From contig JAZAYU010000085.1 in assembly GCA_038501625.1 (NCBI GenBank), positions 907,193 to 971,192 on the forward strand: a stretch of DNA of 64,000 nt. The letters are read 5' to 3'. Source of the stretch: Corbicula japonica (Eukaryota > Mollusca > Bivalvia > Venerida > Cyrenidae). The notes beneath the pieces are model-generated. The model was not told the DNA's origin, did no database searches, and was given only the letters and a program-made list of their open reading frames with translations. The stretch's first letter is position 1, and the number at the start of each line of letters is the position of its first letter. The translations under genes were made by a program, and so were the position numbers. Shown piece by piece: positions 22,937 to 34,785 of this stretch.

Positions 22937-23001
22937 TTATAGAACTGAGCATAGAAACCAGTCTCAAATCTCAAACATCTGATTGGCTGAAATGGCGACC
23001 A
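22937..23001. mobile_element. Foldback MITE, half copy
   Basis: Only the left arm is present: AGAACTGAGCATAGAAACCA to GATTGGCTGAAATGGCGACC. The sequence then changes. Confidence 0.75.
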
Positions 23002-23591
23002 GAATTATAATCTTCAGCAATGATCACTTTAGCTATAGTGACAAACATGTTATGAATTTTTCATGAGAAATGTCACATTTTTTTGTCTGGAACAGCCTTG
23101 ATACATTATTAAACCAGCATCTTTAGACAGGAGATATTATGTTCTAAAAAGTCTTAGAATCAAATCAAAACATCCTAATTTTGTTTGGTCCAATCAGGCA
23201 CAATTTATATATATTACAGTTGAAATTCTAAACCTAGAGAACATTATTCTTAGTTTTTCGTATTGCCTACATGTCTTCTCAAACAAAACGAGAAAAAAAC
23301 TAATTTAAGTTGGCTGTTGAAAGCAAACTTCATTGGAATTCTTAGATAGATGTCTCTGCTAAGGTCCTGAAATTGAGAAAAGTATTTGAAATCAAGCGGA
23401 GATCATTTGTTTCATGAATATCCAACTGAATTTCCATCAATAAATTCCGTACTTGAAAGTCTGCAAGTAAGTGGATATAAGAAATTAGGTGGAGGTTGCA
23501 ATAAAATGGGTATAATTATGAAGGCAAGGATTAAGGAGTCCTTTATGCAAAGACACCAAATCAGATCACTGACATTTTCATTTAGTGCCCA

Positions 23592-23727
23592 AATTTATAA
23601 AACTGAGCATGGAAACCAGTCTCAAATTTCAAGCATCTGATTGGCTGAAATGGCGACAGGTCACCATTTCAGCCAATCAGATCCTTGAGATTTGAGACTG
23701 GTTTCCAATCTCAGCTTTATAACCTTC
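23592..23727. mobile_element. Foldback MITE, complete copy
   Basis: The arms pair along their whole length, from TTTATAAAACTGAGCATGG to CTCAGCTTTATAACCTT, with the tip GGCGACAGGTCACC. It lies next to a second, unrelated palindrome (23748-23886). Confidence 0.85.
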
Positions 23728-23747
23728 AGCCCTGATGTTATTATATA

Positions 23748-24151
23748 AATATCACATCCTTCAGTGGGTGATAGAACGGAATGTTCACCCGAGACAGGTA
23801 ATGTCAACCGAGGCGTTAGCCGAGGTTGACATTACCTGTCAAGGGTGAACATAACGTTCTATCACCCACTGAAGGATGTGATATTTATTTTATTATACCG
23901 AACAAAATAATTCGGAAACTTTTACAAATTTATTCAACAATGATATTAACACAAAATAAAAAGTCAATTTAATCAATAAAACATTAAATTGAATGACTAA
24001 AACTCGGGTCCCGGTATTCAACGCACGCGAGGGCCGATTCGTAATGTCAAGCGGGCGTATAGGTAATGTCAAGAGGGTAACATTACGGATTGTCAGCATG
24101 TGACGTCACATTACGCTATATAGTAAACTAATCACGTGAGGTATAATAAAA
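23748..24151 (+). mobile_element. Palindrome-plus-loop element, second family
   Basis: A near-perfect palindrome with arms of about 69 bp (23748-23886; ATCACATCCTTCAGTGGGTG pairs with CACCCACTGAAGGATGTGAT) is followed by about 260 bp bounded by inverted TTTTATTATACC and GGTATAATAAAA. The loop holds TGACGTCA (24101-24108) and repeated GTAATGTCAA motifs. The layout parallels 14766-15206 although the sequences differ. Confidence 0.75.
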
Positions 24152-25195
24152 GTATAATACCAGCCTGTTGTTAACATAAGATGGCAGCAGTGTTTGTCAG
24201 AAGATCACCCAGGGGCAGTATTATAGTACTAGATGTTTACTTGTTGAAAGGTTCCAACAATTATGTTTTAGACTTGTTTATGTCCAATGCTGAATTAAAG
24301 TCACGTTTCAAGCTACTTGACATTTGAAGTTTTTAACATTGTTTTATTTAAATAACATGATTATGCCATTTACAGCTCAGGATAAAGATACAGACCTTTT
24401 CTTTTTTTAATTTTTTTTTCTATTTAGTCAAAACAGATTGCCAATTAATATTCTTTTTTCAAAAAATGTTTCCAATAATATAATATTTTAGAGATTTCAA
24501 CAGAGAAATTGCGCAAATTTGGTGATATCAACAGAAGAAATGCCCAAAATGTTACCCCCAAAAATTGTTAATGACCTAGCATTATGTCATGACAAATATA
24601 CACAAATTTTAAATGTTCTGCCGTGGGAAATAAAGCCAGTATAGATACAATGCAGTGTAGACAAAATTTTGCAAATAAAATGGATATTCTGTTGTTTTTA
24701 GAACAGTAGATTATCTGTTTAATTTCATCTTAGAAATTTCCATATTTCACTGCAAACATAAAATAAAGTTATCTGGTTTATGACTTTTTCAATATTTTCA
24801 AATATGTTGAAGACGTTGTTTGAAATGATTCTCAAAACAATATTCTGACTGTTGTTTGCTCAGATTTTCAGGGTACTTTATCAATGTATATTGTTGACAC
24901 TTCATTCATAATATCTAATGATTTCCAATAGTGGATGTAAATGATGAAAACCATTGACCCGACTAATGAATGAAAATTGTTCTTGTGCCGGCAATCTTGA
25001 TGAGTGATAAATTGATGAAGTTATGATTGATTCTATGATTATATTGTTGCAAGTAACCAAAAAACATAGCTTTCAGACAGAAAATTCATGTTCTTGTCAA
25101 ATCTGAAATCTCATAATTATATTCATTGTTGTTAATGTACTTTGTCTCTATGTTTTGTATAAGGATCATACAGAAATCTGTATGAATAAATGATT
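24152..25195. other. Spacer, nothing recognised
   Basis: AT-rich, without a gene or repeat boundary that I can support. Confidence 0.4.
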
Positions 25196-25575
25196 GCCAG
25201 AAAATATGTATGTGGTGTCATAAATCTGTGATGCCAAATATGTTTGTGATGCCAGAAATCTGGGATGCCAGAAATGTGTATGTGATGCCGGAAATCTCTG
25301 ATGCCAGAAATTTGTATGAGATGCCAGAATCTGTGATGCCAGGAAATGTGTATGAGATGCCAGAAATCTGTGATGCCAAAAATTTGTATTAGATGCCAGA
25401 AATCTGTGATGCCAGAAATTTATGATGCTGGAATTCTGTATGAGGTGCCAGAAATCAGTGTAACAGAATTATGTATGAATGTATGAATTAGATGCCAGAA
25501 ATTTGTATGAAAGAGAGTTCCGAAATCTGTTCGGATGAGATTCCTGAAATCTGAAATGCCAGAAAACTACATTAA
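25196..25575. repeat. Minisatellite, GATGCCAGAAATCTGT units
   Basis: About 15-20 imperfect copies of a 16-18 bp block, often as alternating pairs (CTGTGATGCCAGAAAT / TTGTATGAGATGCCAGAAAT). The 60-codon frame at 25210-25392 is only the translated repeat. Confidence 0.85.
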
Positions 25576-25920
25576 GGAGATGCCAGACAGTACCAGACAT
25601 GATACCAGAAATCCCAATATGACTGATCATTATGTTACATTCAGTTGACTCTTTCTTATTACTTAAACAAACATTCATATCTACACAGCTGGCTAAAGGC
25701 TTCCAGTACTTCCAGAACTGTCACTGATTTTATAATTTAATATCTATGGAAACCTGATATTTTTTATGTTAAGTACTCTTCTGAGTAAACAAGAACAGCC
25801 TGAGTGTTAATTTGTCAGAAATTGACCCTTCACTGATTTATGGCATATTTCCAAGGCTTCTGTAATCCCCCTGATTATTGCTAAGAAATAGTGGGAGTTA
25901 AGTAGAAACCAACTTTAACT

Positions 25921-26072
25921 GTTGACGATTATATATACATCTTTTATCACATGAGTAACCAGTTTATATCCAGATCAGCTAACCACATCTTTGCCATCTG
26001 ATCTGGATCTACAATGTTTGCCTCCTGATCAGAAATAACCTAATGGAGCTCTACTGCATAATATATATGGAA
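25921..26072 (-). mobile_element. Two-hairpin element, one arm
   Basis: ATATATACATCTTTTATCAC start and one arm (TTATATCCAGATCAGCTAAC ... TCTGATCTGGATCTACAATG). The spacer GATCAGAAATAACCTAATGG runs straight into a GGAATAAAA end. Confidence 0.65.
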
Positions 26073-26199
26073 TAAAAAAAAAACGAGCTGAAAAGCAATT
26101 TCTTTGTTGCTTGTTAAAGCTAACCGTTATTTGTTGTTTATTACGAACAACTAAGATTTATTTTTTTGTTGATCTCGGAAAGCTAAAAGGTTTTTTTTT

Positions 26200-26441
26200 G
26201 TAGATGTACAGCTGAATTTTGTTTTGTTGTTGGTGTACAGCTAAACTTTATTTTGTTGTTAATGTACAGCTAAACTTTATTTTGTTGTTAATGTACAGCT
26301 AAACTTTAGTTTGTTGTTAATGTACAGCTAATGTACAGCTAAACTAAAGTTTGTTGTTAATGTACAGCTAAACTTTATTTTGTTGTTAATGTACAGCTAA
26401 ACTTTAGTTTGTTGTTAATGTACAGCTTAAATTTATTTTGT
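26200..26441. repeat. Minisatellite, 28 bp unit, about 8 copies
   Basis: The unit contains TTTGTTGTTAATGTACAGCT then AAACTTTA. The central copies are nearly identical and the flanks diverge, as expected for recent slippage expansion. A partial doubling (GTACAGCTAATGTACAGCT) is near 26322-26340. Confidence 0.9.
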
Positions 26442-27384
26442 TTACTGCTCTGATTTTTTCTGATGCCTGCTGTGATTCTTTTTCTGCAGGTCTTTCAAGG
26501 GAGAATTTCAATTATTTCCCTTCAGACAGATTTCAAAGAATGTCATGTTATTGATCCTAAAAGATCCTATATTTATTTAACCTTGTCACTATTCAGAGTA
26601 ATGTTACCATGAGTCTATGTTAGTCTCAGAATTTGTAAGTGGTCTTCATTCATGCAGCATTTATTTGTGGTTTCGAATTTTATGGAGAATAATATATTTT
26701 GTAGGGTTTTAAATTTAAATATAAGTCTGGAACAAATATAAGTACAAATGTACCCAAGAACATCAGTAAAATTCATGGTATTCGAACACTTTAAGCAACA
26801 TGGACCAATAACTACAATGTGATTTCATTTAATTCCATAGGGATGTGTTTTTGCGGAACAGCAATAAATTATATATTCTTGCTGCAATAAATTGGCACAA
26901 TTGCATTTTTCTATTATGACATAATATTAGATAGTGTTATTCAGCTGCAGTTCATATTTGCTCATTAACCTTAGTGCAAAATATGGGAAATTTGAACCTG
27001 TGCAAAATATATATATATGTATACCACAGTATTTCAACCTGCCAAATTGCATTTCCGTACCTTGGGCATACTCAAAATAAAAAAAATAAATTAAAACAAA
27101 ATATTATTGTAATCATCCATCACTCCTTTTTTGCACAAAACGTGTTCTGTATTTGAAACTTGATTCATTGTTTTGATAAAGCAGTGGTACTGTATTTGCT
27201 GTGACCATTACGATTGATTTTGTCGGACCATTAACGTACCCAGCAGACATGTTTTCCATCTTTAGACTGTCTCTAATGTCTGTCCGATCAATTATACCAA
27301 GCAAATGAGTGTACACACTGATATATCTATCTATCTCTCTTTTTCTCTAAATTCTTAGGGAAAATATATTTATCATTTTTCTCC
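26442..27384. other. Spacer, nothing recognised
   Basis: Contains short TA and TATC runs (about 27008-27022 and 27325-27340). No gene seen. Confidence 0.4.
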
Positions 27385-27442
27385 ATGAGATATAGTGTTT
27401 ATTATTGTAAACAGTGTAGATCCAGATCAGCCAGCACATCAA
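27385..27442. mobile_element. Two-hairpin element, fragment
   Basis: Keeps only AAACAGTGTAGATCCAGATC and AGCCAGCACATCA. Confidence 0.5.
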
Positions 27443-27510
27443 GAAGTGAACTTTGTCGATTCTTATAAGAATATGCAGATCATGCCACAGCATAAATGTT
27501 TTATGTAAAT

Positions 27511-27707
27511 TTAAAACACTTTACTCCATAGATACACCTTGATTGCTTCGAACAGTGTAGATCCAGATCAGCAGCCAGATCTGTGCCATCTGATCAGGAA
27601 CTACACTTTTTGCTTTTCGATTCATTACGTTATTTCTGATCAAGATGCTACCAGTGCAGATCCAGTTCATATGTGTTAAAATGTGTATATATGGAGAAAA
27701 GGGTTAA
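27511..27707 (+). mobile_element. Two-hairpin element, right arm deleted
   Basis: ACTTTACTCCATAGATACAC start; left arm and spacer (GATTCATTACGTTATTTCTG) intact. The right arm is reduced to ACCAGTGCAGATCCAG, then ATGTGTATATATGGAGAAAA and GGGTTAA. Confidence 0.8.
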
Positions 27708-28082
27708 TACACCATTAAAATTTAATGTAAATGAAACAAAATAGATTAAATATTGAACTCATTTTCCTTATAATATCATTTGGTATAGAATACCTATAAA
27801 CACTATATTGTTTTGTATAAATAAACAAGTGTATCTACATGACCGGTTAGTATTTACTCAGGCAAGATTTTTGCTGATCAATTTACTAATCAAACAAACT
27901 TTCTGATTAAACTGGAGGAACTAGTTGGAGTGGTAAACCAATAAGAGGAAACAATCTATCGTCTGATCGGGCTTTGCATGTTTACAATTTTTTACCCTAT
28001 CATTGCTTTTACATCTGCAGGAATGGACTTGCATTAAAATCCTTTAATTTTAAAGTTCTTTGAATTGAATTTTGTTAAATAT

Positions 28083-28250
28083 TTAAATTTTAGCTGTAAC
28101 TGTACACTTCAGTAAATAAGTTTTAGCTTCAGTGTTTACATTTCAGCAGAAACTGTCCACTTCAGTGTTTAAGTTTTAGCTTCATTGCTTACATTTAAGC
28201 TGTAACTGTCCAATGTTTAAGTTTTAGCTTCTATGTTTACATTTTAGCAG
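28083..28250. repeat. Minisatellite, about 55-60 bp unit, 3 copies
   Basis: The unit contains TTTACATTTTAGCTGTAACT, GTCCACTTCAGTGTTTAAG and TTTTAGCTTCA. Copies differ by small indels. Confidence 0.75.
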
Positions 28251-28952
28251 TTGTGTGGATGACAACTTAAGAATTTGTGTTTAGCAGTACTCTTTTTCAA
28301 TGTTTACAGTGTTTCTGGATACTTTATCATTAAGGCAATGACTGTGTACTTTGGTGTTGACATTTTTGCTGTCTACCAACTGTAGTGGTTTTATTTTGTT
28401 TTCTTGAACATGTGTTTAATTTTATTGGTGTTTGGGCAATTTGCCATCTAAAAATGACCAGGAAACTGGTCACAGAGCACCACTGTTCATGTTTGACTTC
28501 CCATGTGAGGCCAGTGTACTAATCCAGATTAACCTGCACATCTATGCATGGGATATAAGTTGTAGCCAGAACTAAATGGTTAAATGCATTGTTTCAATAA
28601 ATATATTTTCTGTGCAAACAATTAAGCTAAGGACTTTTTTTCTGTTTTTAAACTTTTAAATGAATTATGAACTAGTTGCAGCCTTACTGGCATACATTTT
28701 TTTTATTAAATTTAATGGTTTGTGTTTCTTTTAAATAAATTAATTGGGGAGCATAAAAATTCCTTTGGTGGAAGAACACAACAATTCAACAAGTTTTAAC
28801 TTTTTTTCATTATAATTGGCAACTTTTAAAATTGTAATTAGAACGATATTTTTTAAATTTTCAGAAAACTTTCTGACCATATTTTTTAAATTTAATCCAT
28901 TAGCTTATTATTGAAAAATGTTGTTGACTATTTTGCTGGTACATTTCTTTTA
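28251..28952. other. Spacer with a weak two-hairpin trace
   Basis: About 28485-28565 (GCCAGTGTACTAATCCAGAT ... CATGGGATATAAG) may be an old two-hairpin remnant. Nothing else stands out. Confidence 0.3.
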
Positions 28953-29026
28953 AAATTTTAAAAACACATTTACTGTGATTATCTGATCAAAAATTTTAAA
29001 AACACATTTACTGTGATTATCTGATC
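28953..29026. repeat. Exact 36 bp direct duplication
   Basis: AAATTTTAAAAACACATTTA CTGTGATTATCTGATC occurs at 28953-28988 and again at 28991-29026 with 2 bp between the copies. Confidence 0.9.
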
Positions 29027-30446
29027 TGTATATAATACACATTAAAACATTACTCTTGATTATGAAACTTTAGACTTAAAATCTTCATACCCTGTTAATA
29101 TTGAATTTTAATGTAAAATTTATAGACATTTGAAATTCTTACTGAAAAAGCTAACTGAATTGCATAAAGTGTCATTTATATTTTTCTTTCACTTTTAAGT
29201 TAACTTTCATTAAACAAAAATTTATAATATACCAATGTATGGGACATTTTTTATTTTGTTAGAATTGAAACATTTTTAACACTGTGTTTTAATATGGAAA
29301 CATTTAAACACTTTGAAAATCAAGTTACCTTTAAATTACTCCTGTTTGATTTTGCTAAATATTTTCCAGCATGGATTCCAACTCAGTGCTTTACAGCAAA
29401 GCATATTAGTCTCAGCATTCTAATAAATATTTTTTTATTTATATTAAATAATAAATTTTCACACACCTCTTCGCACACTATCATCAAAAGGTAAAAATGC
29501 CTGGTAAATTTCTAAAAGATTCTCAAGTTGCGTCTGATATTAAATGCAATGATACAATGATGTGAACCACCAACATTGCTCATAATGTTATAAGTGGATA
29601 ACTATTTCTTTGAACACTAGTCTAGTTCTCTCCAATACCATTTTCCATTGGGCTGCTTTGCCTGCTCTAGATTGGCATTGGCGAATAATAATCAATATCA
29701 CAATTCAGCTACTGATACTGCTTTGCGGGTGCTTGGCTCAAATTGACGATAATTCTTTAATTTTCGCAGTAAGCGGCATCTTTTCAAATAGCCTTACAAG
29801 CAAATTCAGGGAAAATTCAATGAAAATTAGAGAAAGTAGCACAAAATACTTAACAAACCACAAATACAGATTTAATTACCAGAATTATTTGCAGTAATAC
29901 TAAAATATTTAGAGGCTATAGTATCCAGTTTTTATTGAGCTTTAAACAGTGTTTATCACAAGATTAAAGACGTAACATCATTTTTATTGCCAGCCCTGGA
30001 AATTTACACAATTTTATCCATTATGGACCACAAGATGAAAGAGATAATGGCTTTGTTTTATTCTTGTTTGACACTTTAGAGAATTCAGTATCAGCTTTAA
30101 TTAATGGATAGTAGCCTCTGTGATGATTGTTTACTTTACACTTGATATTCATTTACTTAATTGAGAAAACATTATTTTTCAGGGATACTAATTTGTGAGG
30201 ACAGCATTGATCTCTTTAAAGATTTATATCTCAAAAAACATATCCCATTATAAATTATTCCCAATAAAGAGTTTTCTGCTTGTTGATGCTTTTTTCTAAC
30301 TACTAGATAAATAATGTTTTTGCCATTAATAAATTAAAGATGTTCGATTATGATATATTGCGGGGTCAGATGTAAATTTTTTTTATAGGACCTTTGGGTG
30401 CAGTCTTTGGATAGTAACATGATAATTTCTAACTTTCTGATAAAAA
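29027..30446. other. Spacer, nothing recognised
   Basis: AT-rich. The 95-codon frame at 29610-29897 lacks any recognisable domain. Confidence 0.4.
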
Positions 30447-30497
30447 TTCAATATTGCTTCTCCAAAACAGGTTTGAGCAAACCCACTGAACCCCTCT
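30447..30497 (-). repeat. GGATCCAGAGGGGGTT repeat, fragment
   Basis: On the reverse strand it reads GATCCAGAGGGGTTCAGTGG then GTTTGCTCAAACC. This matches the start of the repeat at 36078-36240. It runs into sequence resembling a two-hairpin right end (GGATCTACACTTCTCGCTC). Confidence 0.5.
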
Positions 30498-30533
30498 GGA
30501 TCTACACTTCTCGCTCATATGATAAAACTCATA

Positions 30534-30786
30534 TGGGGCGCGTCACGGGAAAAGGTACCTTCGGACAGTTGACGTCAATCTTTGAAATGACGTCATAAAT
30601 TTGAGCAGACGACATTATCTATTATGCATTTCGCGGTAAAAATACCATTTTATTGTCAAAATGTGTAATTAAATCACATTTTAGTTATAAGAAATTGATT
30701 TAATAGTTGTAAGTTCTTCTAAATTTAGTAAAACCTAAAATATCACTAAAAATGACCGAAGGTACCTTTTCCCGTGGCGTGCCCCA
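30534..30786. mobile_element. MITE, 253 bp, TIRs with TA duplication
   Basis: Termini TGGGGCGCGTCACGGGAAAA / TTTTCCCGTGGCGTGCCCCA continue inward through GGTACCTTCGG, about 31 bp with two or three mismatches, and are flanked by TA. TGACGTCA sites lie at 30570-30577 and 30588-30595. Removing it joins CTCATAT to AAGAAAGAGTAAAAAGTTA, which resembles a two-hairpin right end, so it is probably nested in one. Confidence 0.75.
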
Positions 30787-31112
30787 TATAAGAAAGAGTA
30801 AAAAGTTATTTAAATATTGCGCTGGTGAGTGACCGATAGAAACTTCACCCACTAAGGGTTGGAATTACATCAAAATGTCATTTCTATTTTTATTTAATTT
30901 CTGTGTCATTTAAGCAATTATGTTATCATCATTGCATTTATTTCTCTGGATGAATTTTCAAATTACTGCTGGATAGTTTTATTATAAAGCATTGTCAACA
31001 AATTTAATACATTCAAACCATACAATACTTGGAATCAGCAAATTTATTCTGGCATTTCACAGCCTCTGGGTATTTCTTTTTTCAGCTTTAATTTGATTTA
31101 GGAGCTTTCAGA

Positions 31113-31400
31113 GAGTTGAGTCAAGTTAGCTTGAGGAAGATTTTGAAGTCATAAGATTGCAAGTGAGCTTTTAAGCTAGTTTGATAAAGGTTGGGAGTTA
31201 GAAACTTTATTGCAAATGAGATCTAAAACTAGCTTGAGAAAGTTTAAACTCAGAAACTTTCTTGCAAATAAACTCTGAAGCTAGCTTGAGAAAGGTTTGA
31301 AGTCAGAAACTTTCTTGCAAATGAGTTCTAAAGCTAGCTTGAAAATTTTAGGTTTGAACTCAGAAGCTTTCTTGCAAATGAGCTCTTAAGCTAGAAGGTT
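31113..31400. repeat. Minisatellite, about 57 bp unit, 4-5 copies
   Basis: The unit contains AGCTAGCTTGAGAAAGGTTT, GAACTCAGAAACTTTCTTGC and AAATGAGCTCTAA. The middle copies agree best. Confidence 0.8.
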
Positions 31401-31909
31401 TTAGGTTTTACCAAAGATTCTGGCCACCCCATTCCTGAAATAATCTATGAAGTGATACCTTTTGTACTCCTTTACCAAAAATGCAATAAGTTATGTGGCC
31501 ACTTGGGAGGCAAGGGTGGCATCAAAGCATGATGAGTTCTGTTAAAATCAGTTGTTCGGTAGAAATGATTCATAAAATTAGAAATAAGATGCCAACAGGC
31601 CTTTTCAAAATTTTATGGATATTTCTTATGAACAAAGTTTCTGTTGTACACATAACTACCTGGATAGATCTAATAAAATTTGAAGATGATACTTATGAAA
31701 CAATGGCTGAAGTGTTTGGTATCTGACAGCTGTGCACATCTCTAAGGTTGGGTCTACCTTTGTTAATTATTGTGAATGTTGAAAATGCTACCTTGATAAT
31801 CAGTTTTAGAAATAAAATTTTTGAGTTTGATAGCCAAAGAAATTGATATCAGACATGGTAAAAAAATCTAAACAAGTCTAAAAGAAAAAGCTTTATTCCA
31901 GACATGGTT

Positions 31910-32781
31910 CATACATGCCAGGTATCTTAAAAAAATTAAGTGAGACTAGTAACATTTTTAAGTGAGATTTGAATAAAAATAAGTGAGATTTTCTAAAGTG
32001 TGTCGAAACGAGGTATATTTTTCATGTCTTTATATAAAAAGTAACAATAATCAAATCTATTAATTTATTAAATGAAGTAAAAACACAATTAAACATTTTC
32101 AAAATGAAATAAAATATTATGAATAAAATCTCTATTGTATGCCATATTTATTTTACAAAGTCAATTGCAAATTAATACTATTCAAACCAATAACCATTTA
32201 CTAAGTGCAATTACTGACTTGGCATTTATGAAAAATGTTGAGTTGCATTTGCATTAAAAAAATATGCTTGTAGCTATACAGTAAGGAGAAAAATGGCCCA
32301 AAAGTTTGGCAAATCTTTTTTATTCAACTTTGATTAACACTTCAACATGCCAATTAAAACCAAAAACTCTGACAATTAACACCTTCAAAGTAATTCACCC
32401 ATCTATATCCGAAAACTGTTACACTTGCATTGAAATTGTACCTTAAATGAGACATGAAGATTTTTGAGTAAATGTATCAATTAATCAGAAAAGATAATTG
32501 CATAACACCTTATCAAACATGGGACATTAATCTGTTGCCCCAGGGTGATGAAATATCCAAAATGTCATAATTTCCAATAATCACTGTCAATCAAGCGTTT
32601 CATTTCGGATTTGGCGATCCTCGGACTTTTTGGAGCTATTGAAAATTGCCTTGCAGATGACAATTTTTTTTTTAAAGAAGGAATAAAAAATATGTGAGTT
32701 TTTTGTTTTTATCCGTTAGACCGTGAGGATGGGTGAAAATCCGTGAGTTTTTCCCTCACGGCGTGAGACTTGGCATGTATG
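31910..32781. mobile_element. TIR element, 872 bp, 6 bp duplication ATGGTT
   Basis: The left end CATACATGCCAGGTATCT and right end GAGACTTGGCATGTATG are inverted. ATGGTT lies at 31904-31909 and again at 32782-32787. AAGTGAGACT/CTCACGGCGTGAGACT motifs are subterminal. No transposase frame is visible. A 6 bp duplication is unusual and fits only a few groups, such as 6 bp hAT variants or IS3EU. Confidence 0.65.
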
Positions 32782-32788
32782 ATGGTTT

Positions 32789-33382
32789 CAGGCCTGCCAA
32801 AACTTCTTCATTAAAAAGCCGGAGATTTTGTCTGAACATGTCAATGATGATGACGACGTTGATGTTGTTGTTTTAATGTCTTGTTGATGCTTGATGATGA
32901 TGATGATGAGGCTGATGATGATATTTTTCTCATATTCTTTTTTTATAAATGAATTTTGTTGATTTTTTTAAAAATGGTTAAAGAATTTGTTTTTTTGTTG
33001 TTCTTTTTTTATCATTCATTTTTAAACTTTCTGTTAAGACCAGTTTTTAACAATATTAGAATGAACATGCAAGGAAAATAGATAAAGCAGGTGTAACATA
33101 GAGGCCCTTGTTTAGTTTATGACACGCGGTTATTGTATAGTTGCGCCAGAGGCACAAAGGCAGCATGTCACTGACCACGTCCTCGTTATCTCATTTTCTC
33201 GTAATAAACAGAAATATGTGACTGCAGTAGAATAACTAATACGTTCATTGCACAACTTTAAATTAGGGTTTATTAATCTATATTTTTAGAAATCCGGAGA
33301 TTTTGACTATAAATCCGGAGATCCGGAGAAGTAACTTAAAATCCTGAGATTTCGGATAAAATCCGGAGATTTGGCAGGCCTG
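32789..33382. mobile_element. TIR element, 594 bp, 6 bp duplication TGGTTT
   Basis: The ends are CAGGCCTGCCAAA and TTTGGCAGGCCTG, with TGGTTT at 32783-32788 and 33383-33388. It landed in the target duplication of the neighbouring element. The right side repeats AAATCCGGAGAT several times and the left has GCCGGAGATTTTG. A GAT trinucleotide run is at about 32892-32922. No protein is encoded. Confidence 0.7.
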
Positions 33383-33528
33383 TGGTTTGGCATGAGTGAT
33401 CTTAACATGAACTCAAATTTTCATTTGTGCCAGAAAATCGGACTTGTAAATTATTTTGCATGGAAAAAATATAGTGTGGTTCACTTATCAACACTGCCCC
33501 TTCGGGCTTCACACACTTTAAACAAACC

Positions 33529-33932
33529 AACTGTTTTCCATACCCAAATGAAAACCATCAAATATCTATTCAATCCTTAAATAATACTTGTAACCAAATT
33601 TAAAGTAAAATTTGTGCAATTTGTAATGACATTCAGTTACTGTGTTGGAAATCTCAGCATTGTTATTCATATCTCATACAGAAACATGTCTATAACTCTA
33701 ACCAAAGATTAATGATATTTATAGCTAATTTCCTAATTGTTACAAAATGAGGGGACACAATTCTGTAAAGGTTGGGAATAGTGCCTGCCATACAAGTTAA
33801 TTAATTGGACAGCAATTTGTGTCTGCAGCTTTTATCACTATTTATTTCTTATTTACGGTTGTGTGCAAGAATGTATTTTGTATTGAGGGAATAAATCAAT
33901 ATTTGATTGTGTTCATTTGGGTATGGAAAACA
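33529..33932. mobile_element. TIR unit, about 400 bp, long inverted ends
   Basis: GTTTTCCATACCCAAATGAA ... ATCAAATATCTATTC at 33531-33577 is inverted at about 33885-33931 (GGGTATGGAAAAC). A third, direct copy of the end motif (CACAAATGAACACAATCGAA) is at about 33999-34035. I could not see a clear target duplication. Confidence 0.55.
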
Positions 33933-34785
33933 TTTAGGTTATTTGAAGTATATGAAACCTGAGGGCTTTATGCTTACTTTATACAATCCAAATGTTATTC
34001 ATACACAAATGAACACAATCGAATATCTATTCTTATATTTATGAAAATATTAAGTGTTTTCAAATATTAACCTGGTAATAACACAGTCAAATCGCTGCAG
34101 TGCATGTGCGGATTAGTTAACTATTTCAGTCTTTTATAGGCATTACATAATGGTACAAACAATATAAAGCACAATTGAGATATTGAAGTATTCCACAGAG
34201 AACTGTGAATAGGCAGCTTTAATCATTTAAGACACATGACAAAGATAATTGCTTTATGGGCTTGTTGGTCTTTTACATTGTCAGAGCCCACATATCTTTA
34301 TTACTAACCTGAGTCCAGGAACTGTCTAGGCCTAATAAATAGTTCTGAAGGAGAATCATTAAAGGATGAATTCCTATCAAGAAGAAAGTCTCAATTTTAA
34401 GTTTTTCAAAAGATAAGTTTTTCAAAAGATAATTCTGAAGTAAGATGACCAGATATGGTGTATCATATGCATTATAATGATATTAAAAAGACGAAGAAAT
34501 GGTGGTCAGGGTTATTTTTTGGATTTAAACTGTCAATCTGTGGTGTAAAAATAAGAAATTGAAGGAATTCTTTAAACAGTTCACTAAATTTGCAGCATTC
34601 TATATAAAATATTCCATTAAAGCCCATGGAAAACCAATGAAAATATGTGTTTCTCATTTTCTTTAAAAAAAAAGTATGTACAAAGTATTTATATACTGGT
34701 ATGTAAGATATTATAAAATTGTATGATAGTCTGTAGTGGTAGGAAATGCTGTTTTGTAGATATTGCATATAATTATTTGTCATTT
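33933..34785. other. Spacer, nothing recognised
   Basis: Holds the third copy of the 33529 terminus and a duplicated AAGTTTTTCAAAAGATAA (about 34399-34432). The 103-codon reverse frame at 34472-34783 has no recognisable domain. Confidence 0.4.

Noticed and set aside
25196..26441. Possible CRISPR-like array
   Set aside because: Units are contiguous with no unique spacers, and the context is eukaryotic; these are minisatellites.
34472..34783. 103-codon reverse frame rich in aromatic residues
   Set aside because: Composition follows the AT-rich strand; no recognisable motif, no repeat support.
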